This document shows positions 46,895 to 59,117 of a DNA stretch of 64,000 nucleotides, in pieces (within the stretch, counting starts at the first letter, position 1; each line of letters starts with the position of its first letter). The translations under genes and the position numbers were made by a program. The notes below the pieces were generated by a model. It saw nothing but the letters and a program-made list of their open reading frames with translations, was not told the DNA's origin and searched no databases. The stretch is from Beverwykella pulmonaria (lineage: Eukaryota; Ascomycota; Dothideomycetes; Pleosporales; Melanommataceae), in contig BCHH01000015.1 of NCBI GenBank assembly GCA_001599595.1, positions 649,431-713,430 of the forward strand, read 5' to 3'.

Positions 46895-47994
46895 TGTGCA
46901 TGGTACGATTTGCCGATGAGGAAAGCGGCCAGTGTGAGCTGAGCTCGTATCTGAGTAGCTTTTTGGCTCAGGTAGAAAGGGTCGACCGTCTAAGACTTGT
47001 GATGAAATGTGTGAGGAACGCGTTGGCGAGTACAGTGCAAAGGACTAAGTGTGAGGGACGGCAGGAAAAAGGAAGGAATGAATACGTGTAGCATGCTAGA
47101 AAGGAGCTTGGGCCACAACCATTTCTAGAACCAGTAACCATTAGCGAACAGAGACATGATCTGCCGCCAATGTCCTGGTGGGTAGATGCAGTATGTGGTA
47201 GAGACAACATGGTCGTTCTGCCCTTTTGCTAGTATCGAACAAAGGTCCTGGACCCTGGAGCGTCCCTTTCTGTATGGGATGCAACATTGAGTCAGTCTTA
47301 GACAAAAAACCGTGGACGCCTCACAGAACCTAGAACAACCATATTGAGAAAATCGTATGAGCAAGTTCAAGAAGTTGCAGATGCTCTGAACAAGCCCCTT
47401 TGAGCATTTACGCTTATCATGTCTTATATTTGTCTTCAGCAGGCACAGTAGCGCTATCTTTGGTGGTCATCGCAGGCTTCGGACAGGAACGATGACGTAA
47501 TTTTGGAGCCAATTTTCTTCAGTGGTTGTGTCTGTCACGACCATCTGTAATTGCCTTTTTTGGCAGCGACAAGATGACACCAACATAAATATCCGAGCTT
47601 TCCCCCAAGATCGAACGGAAGATAAACTCGGGAGCTCCAAGATCTGATGCTGGATCCGCCTTGGCAGAAGGCGGGGGAAACTCGGGGTGTGAATGCGGGG
47701 GCTAGTGCGTCGGTGCTTGGACTCGGCTTGAGAGTTTCGTTCGACAGCGTCGCGATTGGACGGGCCCTATCGTTTGATCCACTTCGCCTGTTGCACGGAG
47801 CTGACGAGCAGGACAGCTACAGCTGACGGGTAAGGAAATAGAAGGGTGTTCTGGACTCGGTTTGAGAGAGATATATAAGAGAGAACTCGTGGACGCAGAA
47901 GTGGCTCGACGGTCAGTCCATCATCAGCTCAAGATCTCTTTCCTATTCGATCAGAGTGCGCCTTCTTTGTTACTACCTTGGCTACCTGGTCACC
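46895..47994. promoter_or_regulatory. Divergent intergenic, 1.1 kb
   Basis: Promoters of the F-box-like gene and of the P450. A TATA element for the P450 lies at 47872-47879. No gene seen. Confidence 0.5.
47872..47879 (+). promoter_or_regulatory. TATA box of the CYP53-like gene
   Basis: TATATAAG 116 bp before the P450 start codon, a good match to the consensus. Confidence 0.6.
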
Positions 47995-49634
47995 ATGTTC
48001 CTCACCAACCTCCTTTCCCCCTACGCCCTCCTCTTCCTCCCAGTCCTCTACTACATCCTCCCCTACCTGCGCAACTGGAGCATCCGGTCTATTCCCGCGC
48101 CCTTCCCCGCCGCCTTCACAAACCTCTGGCTGCTCTACCAGGCCCGCCGAGGGAAACGGTACCTCGCTGTCGACGCAGCGCACAAGAAGTACGGGACTCT
48201 GGTCAGGATCCAGCCGAACCATGTCAGTGTTGCGGATGCGGATGCGATTCCCGTAATTTACGGCCATGGAAATGGGTTTTTGAAGAGGTATGTCGGACAT
48301 GTAGATCCCCTAGTGTATGAAGAGGGGTGGAATGAACGGGGGTTGACCATGTCTTAGTGACTACTATGATGCATTCGTGTCGATCAGGCGAGGCCTTTTC
48401 AATACGAGGGATCGGCAGGAACATACGAGGAAGAGAAAGACAGTCTCACACACCTTCTCTGCGAAATCGGTCGGCCAGTTCGAGCAGTACATCCACCATA
48501 ACCTCCAAGAGCTGCAGAATCAATGGGACAAACGTGCGGCATCTGCTAAGGGAGGCTACTACGAGATGGATGCCCTGCACTGGTTCAATTATCTTGCTTT
48601 TGATGTCATTGGCGATTTGGCGTTTGGGGCTCCGTTTGGAATGTTAAAAGAGGGGAGGGATGTAGCCGAAGTGAGGAAGACGCCGGACTCGGAGCCTACG
48701 TTTGCGCCCGCTATTGAGGTGTTGAACAGGAGAGGTGAGGTTAGCGGGTAAGTGGTGGTCCTTTTCTTCGTCACGGTGCACATATTCTGACAATGTTTCA
48801 TCAATCAGTACGATTGGCTGCCTCCCACAACTCAAGCCCTACGCAAAGTACCTCCCGGACCCTTTCTTCACCAACGGCGTCAGAGCAGTCGAAAACCTCG
48901 CTGGCATGGCTGTTGCCCGCGTCAACGCCCGCCTCGAAAAGCCCGAAACGGACCGCGTGGATCTGCTCGCCCGCCTCATGGAGGGTCGCGACGAGAACGG
49001 CAACAAGCTCGGCCGCGAGGAACTCACCGCCGAAGCCTTGACACAACTCATTGCCGGCTCAGACACCACCTCCAACACCTCTTGCGCCCTACTCTTCCAC
49101 TGCCTCGAGCACCCCGAAGTGATAAAGAAGCTGCAGAAAGAACTCGACGCGGCCATTCCAGACATCGATATGGTGCCCACATACGCCTCGGTCCGAGATC
49201 TGCCATACCTCGATTGCGTGATCAAAGAGACAATGCGCATCCACAGCACGTCCTCACTCGGCCTCCCGCGCATCATTCCCCCGGGGCCCGGCATAACATT
49301 CAACGGACACCATTTCCCGCAAGGCACCGTGCTCAGCGTTCCTGCATACACAATCCACCACAGCACCCAGATCTGGGGCCCGGACGCCGACACATTCCGC
49401 CCCGAGCGCTGGGAGACGATTACGGAAGCGCAGAAGGCAGCTTTCATTCCGTTTAGCTATGGCCCGAGGGCGTGCGTGGGGAGAAATGTTGCTGAGATGG
49501 AGTTGGCGCTTATTGTGGGGACTGTGTTTAGGAGGTATGAATTTGTGCTTAGGCAGAAGGGGATGGAGACGAGGGAGGGGTTTCTGAGGAAGCCGCTGGG
49601 TTTGGAGGTTGGCATGAGGAGGAGGAGAGAGTAA
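47995..49634 (+). CDS. Cytochrome P450, CYP53-like (benzoate para-hydroxylase type)
   Basis: 502 residues from exons 47995-48287, 48358-48747 and 48809-49634. An N-terminal hydrophobic anchor (MFLTNLLSPYALLFLPVLYY) is followed by the proline hinge IPAPFPA; ER membrane protein. P450 signatures: I-helix oxygen-binding AGSDTTSNTS, ExxR as KETMR, PERW, and the haem loop FSYGPRACVGR with the ligand Cys at ~450. The sequences GFLKSDYYDAFVSIRRGLFN and FIPFSYGPRACVGRNVAEME resemble CYP53 enzymes, which para-hydroxylate benzoate as the first step to the beta-ketoadipate pathway; substrate assignment is inference. The splice joins KS/DYYDAF and VSG/TIGCL restore the family sequence. It converges on the AspRS-DUF2156 gene 463 bp away. 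Confidence 0.9.
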
Positions 49635-50097
49635 GTTGAAAGGACTGTTTGGTACAGACCTGAAGAAGGGAATCAATAGATTGAATTGGCTGGCATCTGA
49701 GCTTTCTTCGAAATTTGGGTCAAAGACATTGTATTTAGCTTCAGCACGAACTCATGAATTTTTTTAAAAGTATCGTCGCGCTTTCCCTTGTCCTTCTTAA
49801 GTACTCATCCGCAGTTGCACCCAAGTGACTACACGAGTTCAAAAGTGAGCGAAATGTATTATATTGAGGGAATCTGGGTGGCATCTCCTATGTCTAGCTT
49901 TAAAAGGCCAAAACATGTAAGCGTGTATCAATCCACCCAAAACATATCGTTTCGGGATGGGATAGGACAAGATAACAAGGGAACGCAGAGAGAAGAAAGG
50001 CTGTCTCGTCCAGACAGACAGACAGCCCATGGTATCATTTACCACCGCGCAAACCTCCACACCCCCATCCCCATCCCCCTCCTCATCTGCTACGGGC
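49635..50097. other. Convergent intergenic, 463 bp
   Basis: Between the stop codons of the P450 and the AspRS-DUF2156 gene; both 3' ends. Nothing else seen. Confidence 0.55.
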
Positions 50098-53000
50098 CTA
50101 CTCGTCATCCTCAAAGAAGTTCAAAATAGCCTTGACCGCCATAGGTCCCAGCCCGTGTGGCGGATAGCAGATATAACTCGGGTCATCGACGGCGCCCAGC
50201 TTCTCTCGGAACTCGGTTTTATTCGTCAACTTGAGTTCTGTCGCGATAGCATGATAAGCCTTGGACAACACTTTCACCCTCGTACCCTTTACATTATGGC
50301 CGGGCGTGAACTTGGAGCTAGCGCCGCCGCCGAAGGTGACGGTTGAAGCGCCGCCCTGCGCAACGACTTTGAGCGCGTGTGTGACAATGTACTCGATGGA
50401 GCCCGAGGGCGCACCGGGGAAATCGAGAGAGTATTTTACTTGCCAGCCGTGCTCGGGGCTGAGCTGGCACATGGCGACGAAGGCGACAATGGTGCCATCT
50501 GGGGTCTGGGCGATGTGGTATTGGCGATGTTCTTGGTCTTGCCAGGGGCGGATGTTGGTTAGATGGACTTGGCGGCCCTTTCGATTTGCCAGCCAGTCTT
50601 CGACGCGGGCATCGATCCTCTTTTTCATTTCATCGGGTACCGGGGTGCCGAGCGCATAATCCAAGATCTTGACGCCTTCTTTTTCTGCGTGGCGGATCTT
50701 GCGCTGGATGTCCGAGTCGTGGAGGGCGGGGTTGTGTGCTGGGTCGACGCGCTGTTCGGAGACGACGGAGAAGGTGCGCCAATTGAACTTGGTGGCAAGT
50801 ACTTCTTCTGCTTCTGCGCCGACGAGAAGCCAAAGGGGTTTGAGGTTGCGCTCCTTCTTGATGTACTTGAGGTAACCTGTCATCGTCTTCAGGTATTGCG
50901 AGACATGGCAAAGAGGGTCGCCGACGGTAATAGCAAAGCCATCTTGAGGTACAAATCCGACTGCCTGATACGAGTTAGTTGATTCGCTCTACAAATGATG
51001 GGGATGATAAGCTTGTAAGGGTTGATATTGGACAAACGAGCACAGGAATCCGGCCAACCTAACACAGTCACCTCTGCAAGATGCTGCAGGGGTTTTGCAT
51101 AACTGGCTGGCTTGATCCATTTTGGCTTCTTTCCCAATAGCCATACAAGATGTTAGAAAAGTAAAAACGTACAGCTCCAGTAAAGTCGTCCCGCCAGATT
51201 TCTGTCCTCGGCTCCAGCCACGACGTATTCGTAGCATCTCCATAATTCGCAATAAGCTTCTCAATGGGCTGGAAATCCAGCCCTGCAGCCGCACGATCCT
51301 GGCCTTCCCATGGAGGGTGCATGGTACTGGATTCTGGGTGTCGCAACTGCTTGATAACCGGCCGTGCTGGCAAGCTCTTAGGGTCGCGAGGGAACATGGA
51401 AGCGTGTCGGATATTTCCGAGATTGAGGAGGAGCATGAGGATACGCTCAAGGCCGATGCCGCCTCCGCCGTGGGGTGGAGCGCCCCACTGGAAACCTTGG
51501 ATATAGTCCTCCATGGACATTGGGTCCACCTTGAGCCTCTGCATCTTCTCCAGGAGCATCTCCGTATCGTGGATACGCTGGCCACCGCTGAGAATCTCCT
51601 GTCCGCGAAGAAAGATGTCAAACGAGTTGGTGAGGTCAGGATTGTTTGGGTCTGGCATGGCGTAGAAGGGCCGGGCGTTCGCAGGAAACTTGTCGAGCAC
51701 GTAGTAGTCGGTTCCGAGCTTCTCCTTGATCACACGGCCGAGTTGAACCTCGTCGCGCGTACCCATGTCCTCGTTCTCGTCAAGAGGATTGCCATCATCG
51801 TCGCGCCATCCGGAGTCATTCAACATGCGAATTCCCTCAGCGAAGGGTATAATGGGGGTTTGGTCCAGCCACACCAAATCTTCGTGGGGGAACTGACGCT
51901 TGACCACTTCAATTTCCGGGCGAAAGCGCTCGTAGATTCCTGTGAAGATGGCCTTGAAGGTTCGATCGAGCGTGCGGAGGACTTCATGGTAATGCTCATC
52001 AATAGCCATTTCCAGATCGAGACCCGTGTATTCGGTCAAATGTCGATAGGTGTTGCTGTTTTCGGCCCGAAAGACAGCGCCTATCTCGTACACCTTCTTA
52101 AAATCGGCCGATATGCTCATCTGCTTTGCCAGCTGAGGGCTCTGGGCCAAGAAGGCGCCGCGGTTGAAGTACTCGACCTTGAACACGCTGGCACCGGATT
52201 CGGTAGCGCCGCCCTGTAACTTTGGGGTATGGATTTCAATGAAGCCCTCGGAATCCAGGTGCGAGCGAAACAGGTTACAGATACCCGATTGAATTCGGAA
52301 GATGCCCTGGGAGGCTGTCGATCGAAGGTCAATAACACGGTTATTCAAACGAGTTCGGTCGGCAATCTTGACGCGTGTTTGTCCTTCCTTGTGATCGTGC
52401 CTCGCAATTTCTGCGTCGATTTCTGCTTGCGTGACTTCGGCTTCGTAGACGTTGAACGGCAGGGGCTCAACAACAGCGGCCTCAACATGCAGGTCGTGGA
52501 CAGCCACTTCCACGTCATGGATCGTGGCTCCAGTAACCTCGCCCTGCTTGGACTGAGGCTCCTGCAGGATACCCCTGACCAGGACGACGCTTTCGACCTC
52601 GAGATGCTCTGCCCAGTAGAGCATGTACTTGGAGATGTCGCCGTGCTCGACTAAGATGCCCTGCATGGTGGCAATCTGCTGGCGGAAAACGAAGAAGACA
52701 AACTTGGAGCTCATCTTCCGCAAATGGTGGATGCGAGCGCGGAACACGACCTCCTTTCCCACGTCTGCGGCAGTGAATTGCCTGAAGTCTTCTCTGGGTT
52801 GGTGTTTCCACTCGCCCGCGTAGCTATTCGGCGGTATTTCCCCATATTTTGCCCTCTGCTCTGGCGTCAATTCCTTCCGTGCCTGCTCCTCTATTTCCTT
52901 CTTCCTCCGCTCTATTTCCTTCTCTTTCTCCAAGATCTCCTTTTTTCGCTCCTCTTGATGGACCTGCTTCTCGTGCTTTCGCAGCTGGTTGCGAGACATG

Positions 53001-53461
53001 GGGTCGCCATCCCGGTTGAGAGGCAGCTCGTTGTCGCTCGAAGAGTTATCCCCAATATGCAGCTTCTCCTTGACGACTCGTATGGGGCTGTGCGTGTTGC
53101 GATGGGTCAAGTTCGACTTGGAGCCGCCCGTGTTGATGCGACTGGGGCTATCGGTGCGGCGGTGGAAGATGCCGCTGCCGCTGCCTTTAGGCGAGCCAGG
53201 TATGACGTCAATGCTCTTTCTGCTGTCAGACGAGGATACGGGGTCTTTGCGGTCAAAAGTGCCGCTGTTCCGCTTGTGGTCAATGCTGGAGCGGTGGAAG
53301 ATGCCTGAGGTTCGAGGCGATGCGGGGATTGCGGTGGTGGAGCTGGCTGCGGACGGCGCAGAAGAAGAGCCATTGGGCTTGGGCGACGTGAGCTCGTCGT
53401 CTGAGGCCGGGTTGCTGCGCGAGCCGGGCTTGAGCTTGTCAAGGGCTTTTTTGAGCGACAT
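50098..53461 (-). CDS. erdS: AspRS-DUF2156 fusion, predicted ergosteryl-aspartate synthase
   Basis: Three minus-strand exons, 53461-51173, 51128-51072 and 50964-50098, join in one frame to 1070 residues. Residues 1-~155 are Ser-rich and disordered; ~155-205 is a Lys/Glu-rich helix as in eukaryotic AspRS extensions; ~235-330 the OB-fold tRNA-binding domain; ~350-745 a class II catalytic core with motif 1 near GFIEIHTPKL, motif 2 FRAENSNTYRHLTEYTGLDLE (~464-484) and motif 3 GGGIGLER (~666-673). The last ~285 residues are a DUF2156 (acyltransferase-like GNAT) domain, with GFVPQDGFAITVGDP, ALGTPVPDEMKKRIDARVED and GKGR-type QVHLTNIRPW. This architecture is that of fungal ErdS, which charges tRNA with Asp and transfers it to the 3-hydroxyl of ergosterol, giving a modified membrane sterol. 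A separate cytosolic AspRS is expected elsewhere in the genome. Exon 2 acceptor is ambiguous by one codon (51128 or 51125). Confidence 0.92.
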
Positions 53462-54619
53462 GGTGCAAACTGTAGCTCGCCGGCTACCAGCCCGGTATCA
53501 GATAATCAGATAACGGGTCGGCAACCTGAATGCGCGGGGCAAGGCGGGGTGCGTGGACGGGGCGTGGGTGGGTGAGAGGGTATTCCGAGGAGGGAGGACC
53601 AGGTGTAAGAGCCGGAGGCCGAGTAGGGAGGGAGGAAAGGAGGGCGAAGCCGGCATAAAAGAGAAACGGATTGATTGTTGACCCTCGTCGCTGGTGGAGT
53701 GCTTGCTCAGTTTGTGCGGGTCCTGTCGACCGCCCCGATGACGAACTGTGGCGCGTGCTTTCCGAAACCGAGCAAGAATGTACTTCGCGGGGGCCGGGAC
53801 TGGGGAGAGGAGGCACGTCAACGCGACGTCAATTTCAAAACCCCAGACGGCCAGGCAGTGTTCCAGCGCAGAGCTCAACAGGAGGAAGTGAGGTGAGCAA
53901 GAAGAGCACAAGTCACCACCGCGCAGCCGGAGCAGACCCTTTTTCTCTCTGCAATGGCCTGGATGGCTGGTCCATATGCACTTCAGGCCAGCATTCTGTC
54001 GCGGTACCGTACAGCGCTTTGCTCTCAATGGCTAAACGGCGCTGACGGCACCCGCGCTGTTCCGCGCCGAGGAAGAGCTTGCTCTTGCGCTTGATTACAG
54101 ATGCCGCCCGCATCGAGGAGAGAATGGACGTGGAATTGCGCTGCATGGCCGCAGCATGATCAGATTCAGATGAAGCTGCACACGCCTAAAACAACATCTC
54201 AAGCTCTGCAGGAACGCCCAGCGAGCAGTCCCAAGTCAAGGTTTCCCCCCCTGGGCCCTCGGTCCATGAAGCTTTCACGAAGCTTTTCCTCGTGCCCCAC
54301 ATTGTGCCATCGGCGGATGCCGCGGCGCTAGTTCCCATGGCAAACCTGCTGCATGACTGATCACCATGCAGATTAGATCAGGATTTGCTGAGCTGTCAAA
54401 GGCTCCCCAGTCCCCGTTGAGCCACACCTGCCAACCACATTGCAATGCGAAGTCCACCTGAAACAGCTCGTCCCATCCAGGACAAAAGTTTCGAGACAAA
54501 CAAGGTACAGCAGGAGGATCTGATAGGAAATGATAGGATATGGTATGATACAATGCCATCGTCATAAGCATGCGATAACCAGTTTCCCCATCCCCAGACC
54601 CCGACTTACTACATTCAAT
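53462..54619. other. Intergenic, 1.2 kb
   Basis: Promoter of the AspRS-DUF2156 gene and 3' region of the questin-oxidase-like gene. No gene or repeat recognised. Confidence 0.55.
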
Positions 54620-56100
54620 TTACTGTTGCTGGGGGTACGAATATTTGACGACATCAGCCTCGGTGCCAAAACCCCCCCAGTGCTCGAATTCGGTGCCAAA
54701 CTTGACCGCGGCCTTGAGGTAGAACTGAGATGGATCGCCCCACGTCTCCGATGCTACTTTCATTGCCCGCAGAGCTGCAGGATCGTCAGTACACGACGTG
54801 CGAAGGAAGTCAAGATAACGTACACTTTACAAAGTGCGCATCCAGCGAGTGTGCCGATCTGAGCGCCTTATCCACGACAAACTTCCAATCCCTCCCTTCC
54901 AATTCGTAGCCCTCAATCATGTCGAGATCAATCTCCGGCCGCGTCTGTGCAATGTACACAGCCAATGTGAACAGCCACCACTGGCGAACCAGGCTGATAT
55001 GGTATTTGTGCGGGATCAAAGGTAGCAGGATCCTAACAGCATGCGAGGAAGTCAAAAGATGCACGAAGAAGAAGTCAAACTTGGTACGCTCCGGCGCAGC
55101 GGTGCCCATGAGAATCGCGACCGCCGTCTTCTGCGATTCCTCGAACTGCTCTTTGGGATGAGGGAGATGCCAAGCATTCCAGTACTCCAGGAACGCCTCT
55201 TCTCGTTCCTCCAGAACCTTTGTGATGTCTCCGCTTCGATGGTCGTACAGACCGTCGAACCGCTTGTCCTTCCTGACCTTGTCCAGTATGTCAAGCAATG
55301 ATGTTGATTCGTGAGCACTGCGCTTCGTGTACGAGGCATCGTCGAGGTACTTGTGGAGGGAGCTGTAGAAGCACGTACCGAGTGCTAGCGCCTCAATGGC
55401 AACGGTCCGCGAATCGAGCTCGTAGGCATAGCCAAGGTGAATAAGAGGATGGGCAACTTGTGCGTCGTTTAGCAACGGCCATTTCTGTTCAAGAGGGTGG
55501 TACACCTACGCCCCGAAACCAAGCCATTGATCAGCGGTTCACTCCCTTCGAAGAGATAGTCGTTCAACAAAAGCTTCCAGTCATACCCATGGGAGACGAG
55601 TTGGTCTTCGAAGAAATCTACAAAGGCTCGCTGGTACCTGCATTGTGTTACTCTCGGGTACGTCTGGACACAAGTCGCATCGCCAGCACATACTCCCTCT
55701 TCCCCAAAAAGTCCCTCCAGTCCTCCTTCGATATTTCCCCAGGTGAATCTCGCCACGGTTCAAGCTCCTCTGCCTCAGTCTCGTATATCTCATTCAAATG
55801 CTCGTGTGTTCCCCCCAGGATATACGCGGAACCCAGTATCTAAAACACGGAAACTTAGCATGCCGTACTCGACAGCGCGTGCAAATAGCCTACGTGCGGT
55901 GTATGATTATGGAAGCGGAGTTCGTGGTAGATGATGGAGTAGTTGGCGTGGTTCGCTTTGAGCAGGTGCTTTAGCGTCCGCGGTCGCTTTTCCGCTGCCG
56001 TTTCGACATCGTGAACGTCAACGGGCGGGAGGTCAATCGAAGGGTACTTGCGGTCAGAGATACGCAAGAATGGCAGCTTGAACGATGGTATAGGGAACAT
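54620..56100 (-). CDS. Questin-oxidase-like (DUF4243) protein
   Basis: 422 residues from five minus-strand exons: 56100-55894, 55839-55694, 55637-55510, 55456-54824 and 54774-54620. Family members include questin oxidase, a flavin-free Baeyer-Villiger-type enzyme that opens anthraquinone rings, and many homologues of unknown substrate. Motifs match the family: YHELRFHNHTPH, SAYILGGTHEHL, YQRAFVDFFEDQL, GLAHPLIHLGYAYELDSR (central His/Tyr) and a C-terminal ALxHPKxx-like region. Introns 3 and 4 are fixed by the only donors that keep the frame: exon 3 ends in phase 1 before GTAGGT, and the last exon encodes LRAMKVASETWGDPSQFY and ends YPQQQ. No polyketide synthase or other pathway gene is nearby, so the substrate is unknown. 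Confidence 0.85.
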
Positions 56101-56551
56101 GTTCGCGCGCGAATGCGTCTAAGAAGCCCACGCTCAGACAGCGTGTGTCAAGGTGGTTTGCGGCGAGCGGGGGTGCTATGACACCTCCGCACTCCAATAA
56201 TTGGCGCTACTGCTTGCCATCACACCACATAGGCGGTATATCACAAATTTCATGGCTAGATGCCTATCACATGAATGGAGAAACGCGGCTGGAGCAATTT
56301 TCCTTAGTTTGCGGATATCGATCACAGGAGCGCGCACGCACAAGACAAGGAAAGCTAATTCACGCTTGAAAGGTTCGTGTTTTAGAAATTGGAAAACCAC
56401 TGCAGGTAGACCTGCAAGTAGACGGGAGCCTAGATATTGCTTGACCCAAAAGTCCCAACTTGATATGGAAGCTTACGCAAGCTTTTCCTCTCTGAACTTG
56501 ACATATCAAAGCCAACAAAGGTCAAAAACAGCATCGCTAGGGGTATGTCGC
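56101..56551. other. Intergenic, 451 bp
   Basis: Promoter of the questin-oxidase-like gene and 3' region of alpha-tubulin, both minus strand. Nothing else seen. Confidence 0.55.
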
Positions 56552-58344
56552 TTAATACTCGCCCTCCTCAACATCGCCTTCAAGAGAGTCGCTGGCAACT
56601 TCTTCATAGTCCTTCTCCAATGCCGCAAGATCCTCGCGAGCCTCAGAGAACTCTCCTTCCTCCATACCCTCTCCAACATACCAGTGAACGAAAGCGCGCT
56701 TGGAGTACATGAGATCGAACTTGTGGTCAAGACGGGACCAGGCCTCGGCAATAGCAGTCGTGTTGCTAAGCATGGAAACGCTTCGGTCGACAGCCGCGAG
56801 CTCGCTACCAGGAGGACTGATTGGTCTAATCATAGTTAGCCATGTTCTAGGGACGTTTCTTTGAATTTTACTCACTTAGTGTAGTTGATTCCGAGCTTGA
56901 AGCCGGTAGGACACCATTCGACCAGGTTGAACGACGATTTAGCCTTGAGAGCCGCAGCCGCAGCCGTGCAGTCTCGGGGAACGATATCACCGCGATACAA
57001 GAGCGCTACAGCCATGTACTTTCCATTGCGGGGATCGCAAACAACCATCTGGTTGTTCGGTTCGAAGCCTTCTCCCGTCAGTATGGATTCGTGGATGAAA
57101 GTGGTGGGGGCTCACATTGGAAGGTCAAATCGCTGACCTTGAAGCTCTCGTGTGAGCTCTTCTTCGCCGAGATGACAGGGGCATAGCTGATCAACGGGTA
57201 GTGAATGCGGGGATAGGGAACCAAATTGGTCTGGAACTCGTTCAAGTCGACGTTGAGGGCACCATCGAAACGCAGACTGGATGTAATGGAGCTGACAACC
57301 TGAGCAATCAGACGGTTGAGGTGCTCAAAATTGGGGCGGGGAATGTCCAAACTGCGGCGGCAGATATCGTAAACGGCCTCGTTGTCGACAAGGAACGTGC
57401 AGTCCGAGTTCTCGATCGTGCTGTGTGTAGAGAGGACGGCATTGTACGGCTCGACGACAGACGTTGAAACGCGAGGCGCCGGGTAAACGGCAAATTCCAG
57501 CTTGCACTTCTTGCCATAGTCGGTAGACAGACGTTCGAGGAGAAGAGCACCGAATCCGGATCCAGTTCCGCCACCGAAAGAGTGGAAGATGAGAAAGCCC
57601 TGGAGCGAGGAGCAGTTGTCTATGAGCAATTAGCCACAACATGGCAATGCAGCGTTGTTAAGCTTCTTACCAGCGACACGTCGAATGCGGTCAATGACGC
57701 CGTCGACCATCTCCTTGCCAATGGTATAGTGGCCACGGGCATCTGTTCCACCAATTAGCATGGCCTGATTTTTTCAATGGAATTGCCCGACGCACAGTTG
57801 TTGGCAGCATCTTCCTTGCCGCTGATCAAGAGCTCGGGGTGGAACAGTTGGCGATACGCTCCCGTTCGGATCTCATCAATTGGCTACAGTGGCGTCAGTA
57901 ATTGGCCACCCAAACTGCATCAGGACCACATACAGAGGGGTCCAAGTCGACGAAGATGGAGCGAGGAACGTATTTTCCGCTTCCAGTCTCAGTGAAGAAG
58001 GTCTCGCAGGAGCCTCCATCCTGTAACTCTTTTGCATCAGGGTTCGGACGACCATCGGGCAACAGTCCATGCTCAAGGAGGTATCTGCAGCAGCCTAGGT
58101 CAATTCATGACTTCGAAGGCTGCACGGTGGGCGAGGATGGTGCGGGGGACGGGGAAGGGGAGGAAGGGAGGAAAGGGTATCGTACAGTTCCCAAGCACTG
58201 TTGCCCAGTTGGACACCAGCCTGGCCGATGTGGAGGTGACAGATCTGTGTGCACAATTGCGGTTAGCAGCTTGAATAACCGCTAGAAGGGTAGAGAGGGG
58301 TGGCCAGCGTGTAAGGGGGTAGGGGGACATACCTCTCCTCGCAT
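56552..58344 (-). CDS. tubB: Alpha-tubulin
   Basis: Microtubule subunit, 450 residues from eight minus-strand exons: 58344-58333, 58244-58186, 58084-57934, 57883-57796, 57742-57671, 57619-57116, 57068-56876 and 56825-56552. Exon 1 encodes only MRGE. It then reads [20 protein letters not shown] (nucleotide site), GGGTGSG (~142-148, tubulin phosphate-binding signature), [18 protein letters not shown], and ends in the acidic tail DVEEGEY, with a C-terminal Tyr. The start [18 protein letters not shown] is closer to the TubB-type than to the TubA-type alpha-tubulin of aspergilli as I remember them; a second alpha-tubulin may exist elsewhere. The exon joins are all fixed by conserved sequence. Confidence 0.96.
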
Positions 58345-59117
58345 TGTGGTTCTTCAAAGCTGTATCAAACAGATTGGAGCAAGGAAGTCGAATTTCAGGG
58401 CCGGGAACGCAGGTCAGGAGTGTAAGTAGTATTGTGGGAGTTGCCGCGAGTGCAACGAGCGGTGAAGGCAGGCTTGACTTAGTGGGGCACGCCTGTCTGT
58501 TTATTTGATAAGTGCGGGCGCTTGGATCACCGCGACAGTCACGTGCTTGTATCAGAATCGTGGACCTATCAGACTCGGAGAAGCCAGGCCTGGCATACGA
58601 GGCGACACAGACGACACAGACGACACAGGCAAGACACGCGATATAGCTGCAACATGATCCTTGGTTTCCAACGGACTCTGTCGGTACCTACACCTCTGGC
58701 ACTCATACGACCATCATGCGAGTGTTGATGGAGGAAAAGGGAATTGTAGAAAACACTGCTGTAAAATGGAGCAGAAAAGTGAGCTCAGATTTCTGTTCTT
58801 TGAACTAGATGTGAAAAAGCTCTATCATTATGCAACTATACACATGGATGCAGGCTGGCTGCAAAAAGGTCTTAGCCCAATTCTTTTGGGGCTCAACGCC
58901 GTCACACTCTGCCTCCGTCATTGCTACCTTGAGACGCCTCTAAATACCACAAAAGGAACAAATTAAACACAAAGAAGCCATCAACGTTACACCACACTCG
59001 TTTACTACCGCACGAACCCCAACCTCAATGGTTCGTCTCAATTCAATACAAAGGTCCTGGATTGCCATCTTGGTTAACGAAAAGCAGGGGCGCAACGAAT
59101 ATACTGCCAGTGTACTA
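58345..59117. other. Intergenic, 773 bp
   Basis: Promoter of alpha-tubulin (a CACGTG at 58541-58546 and a three-copy ACGACACAG repeat at ~58602-58629) and 3' region of the MscS gene. No gene seen. Confidence 0.55.

Noticed and set aside
51122..52219. Plus-strand frame of 365 codons
   Set aside because: Lies exactly opposite the AspRS catalytic exon and has no family signature; an antisense shadow of a GC-rich gene.
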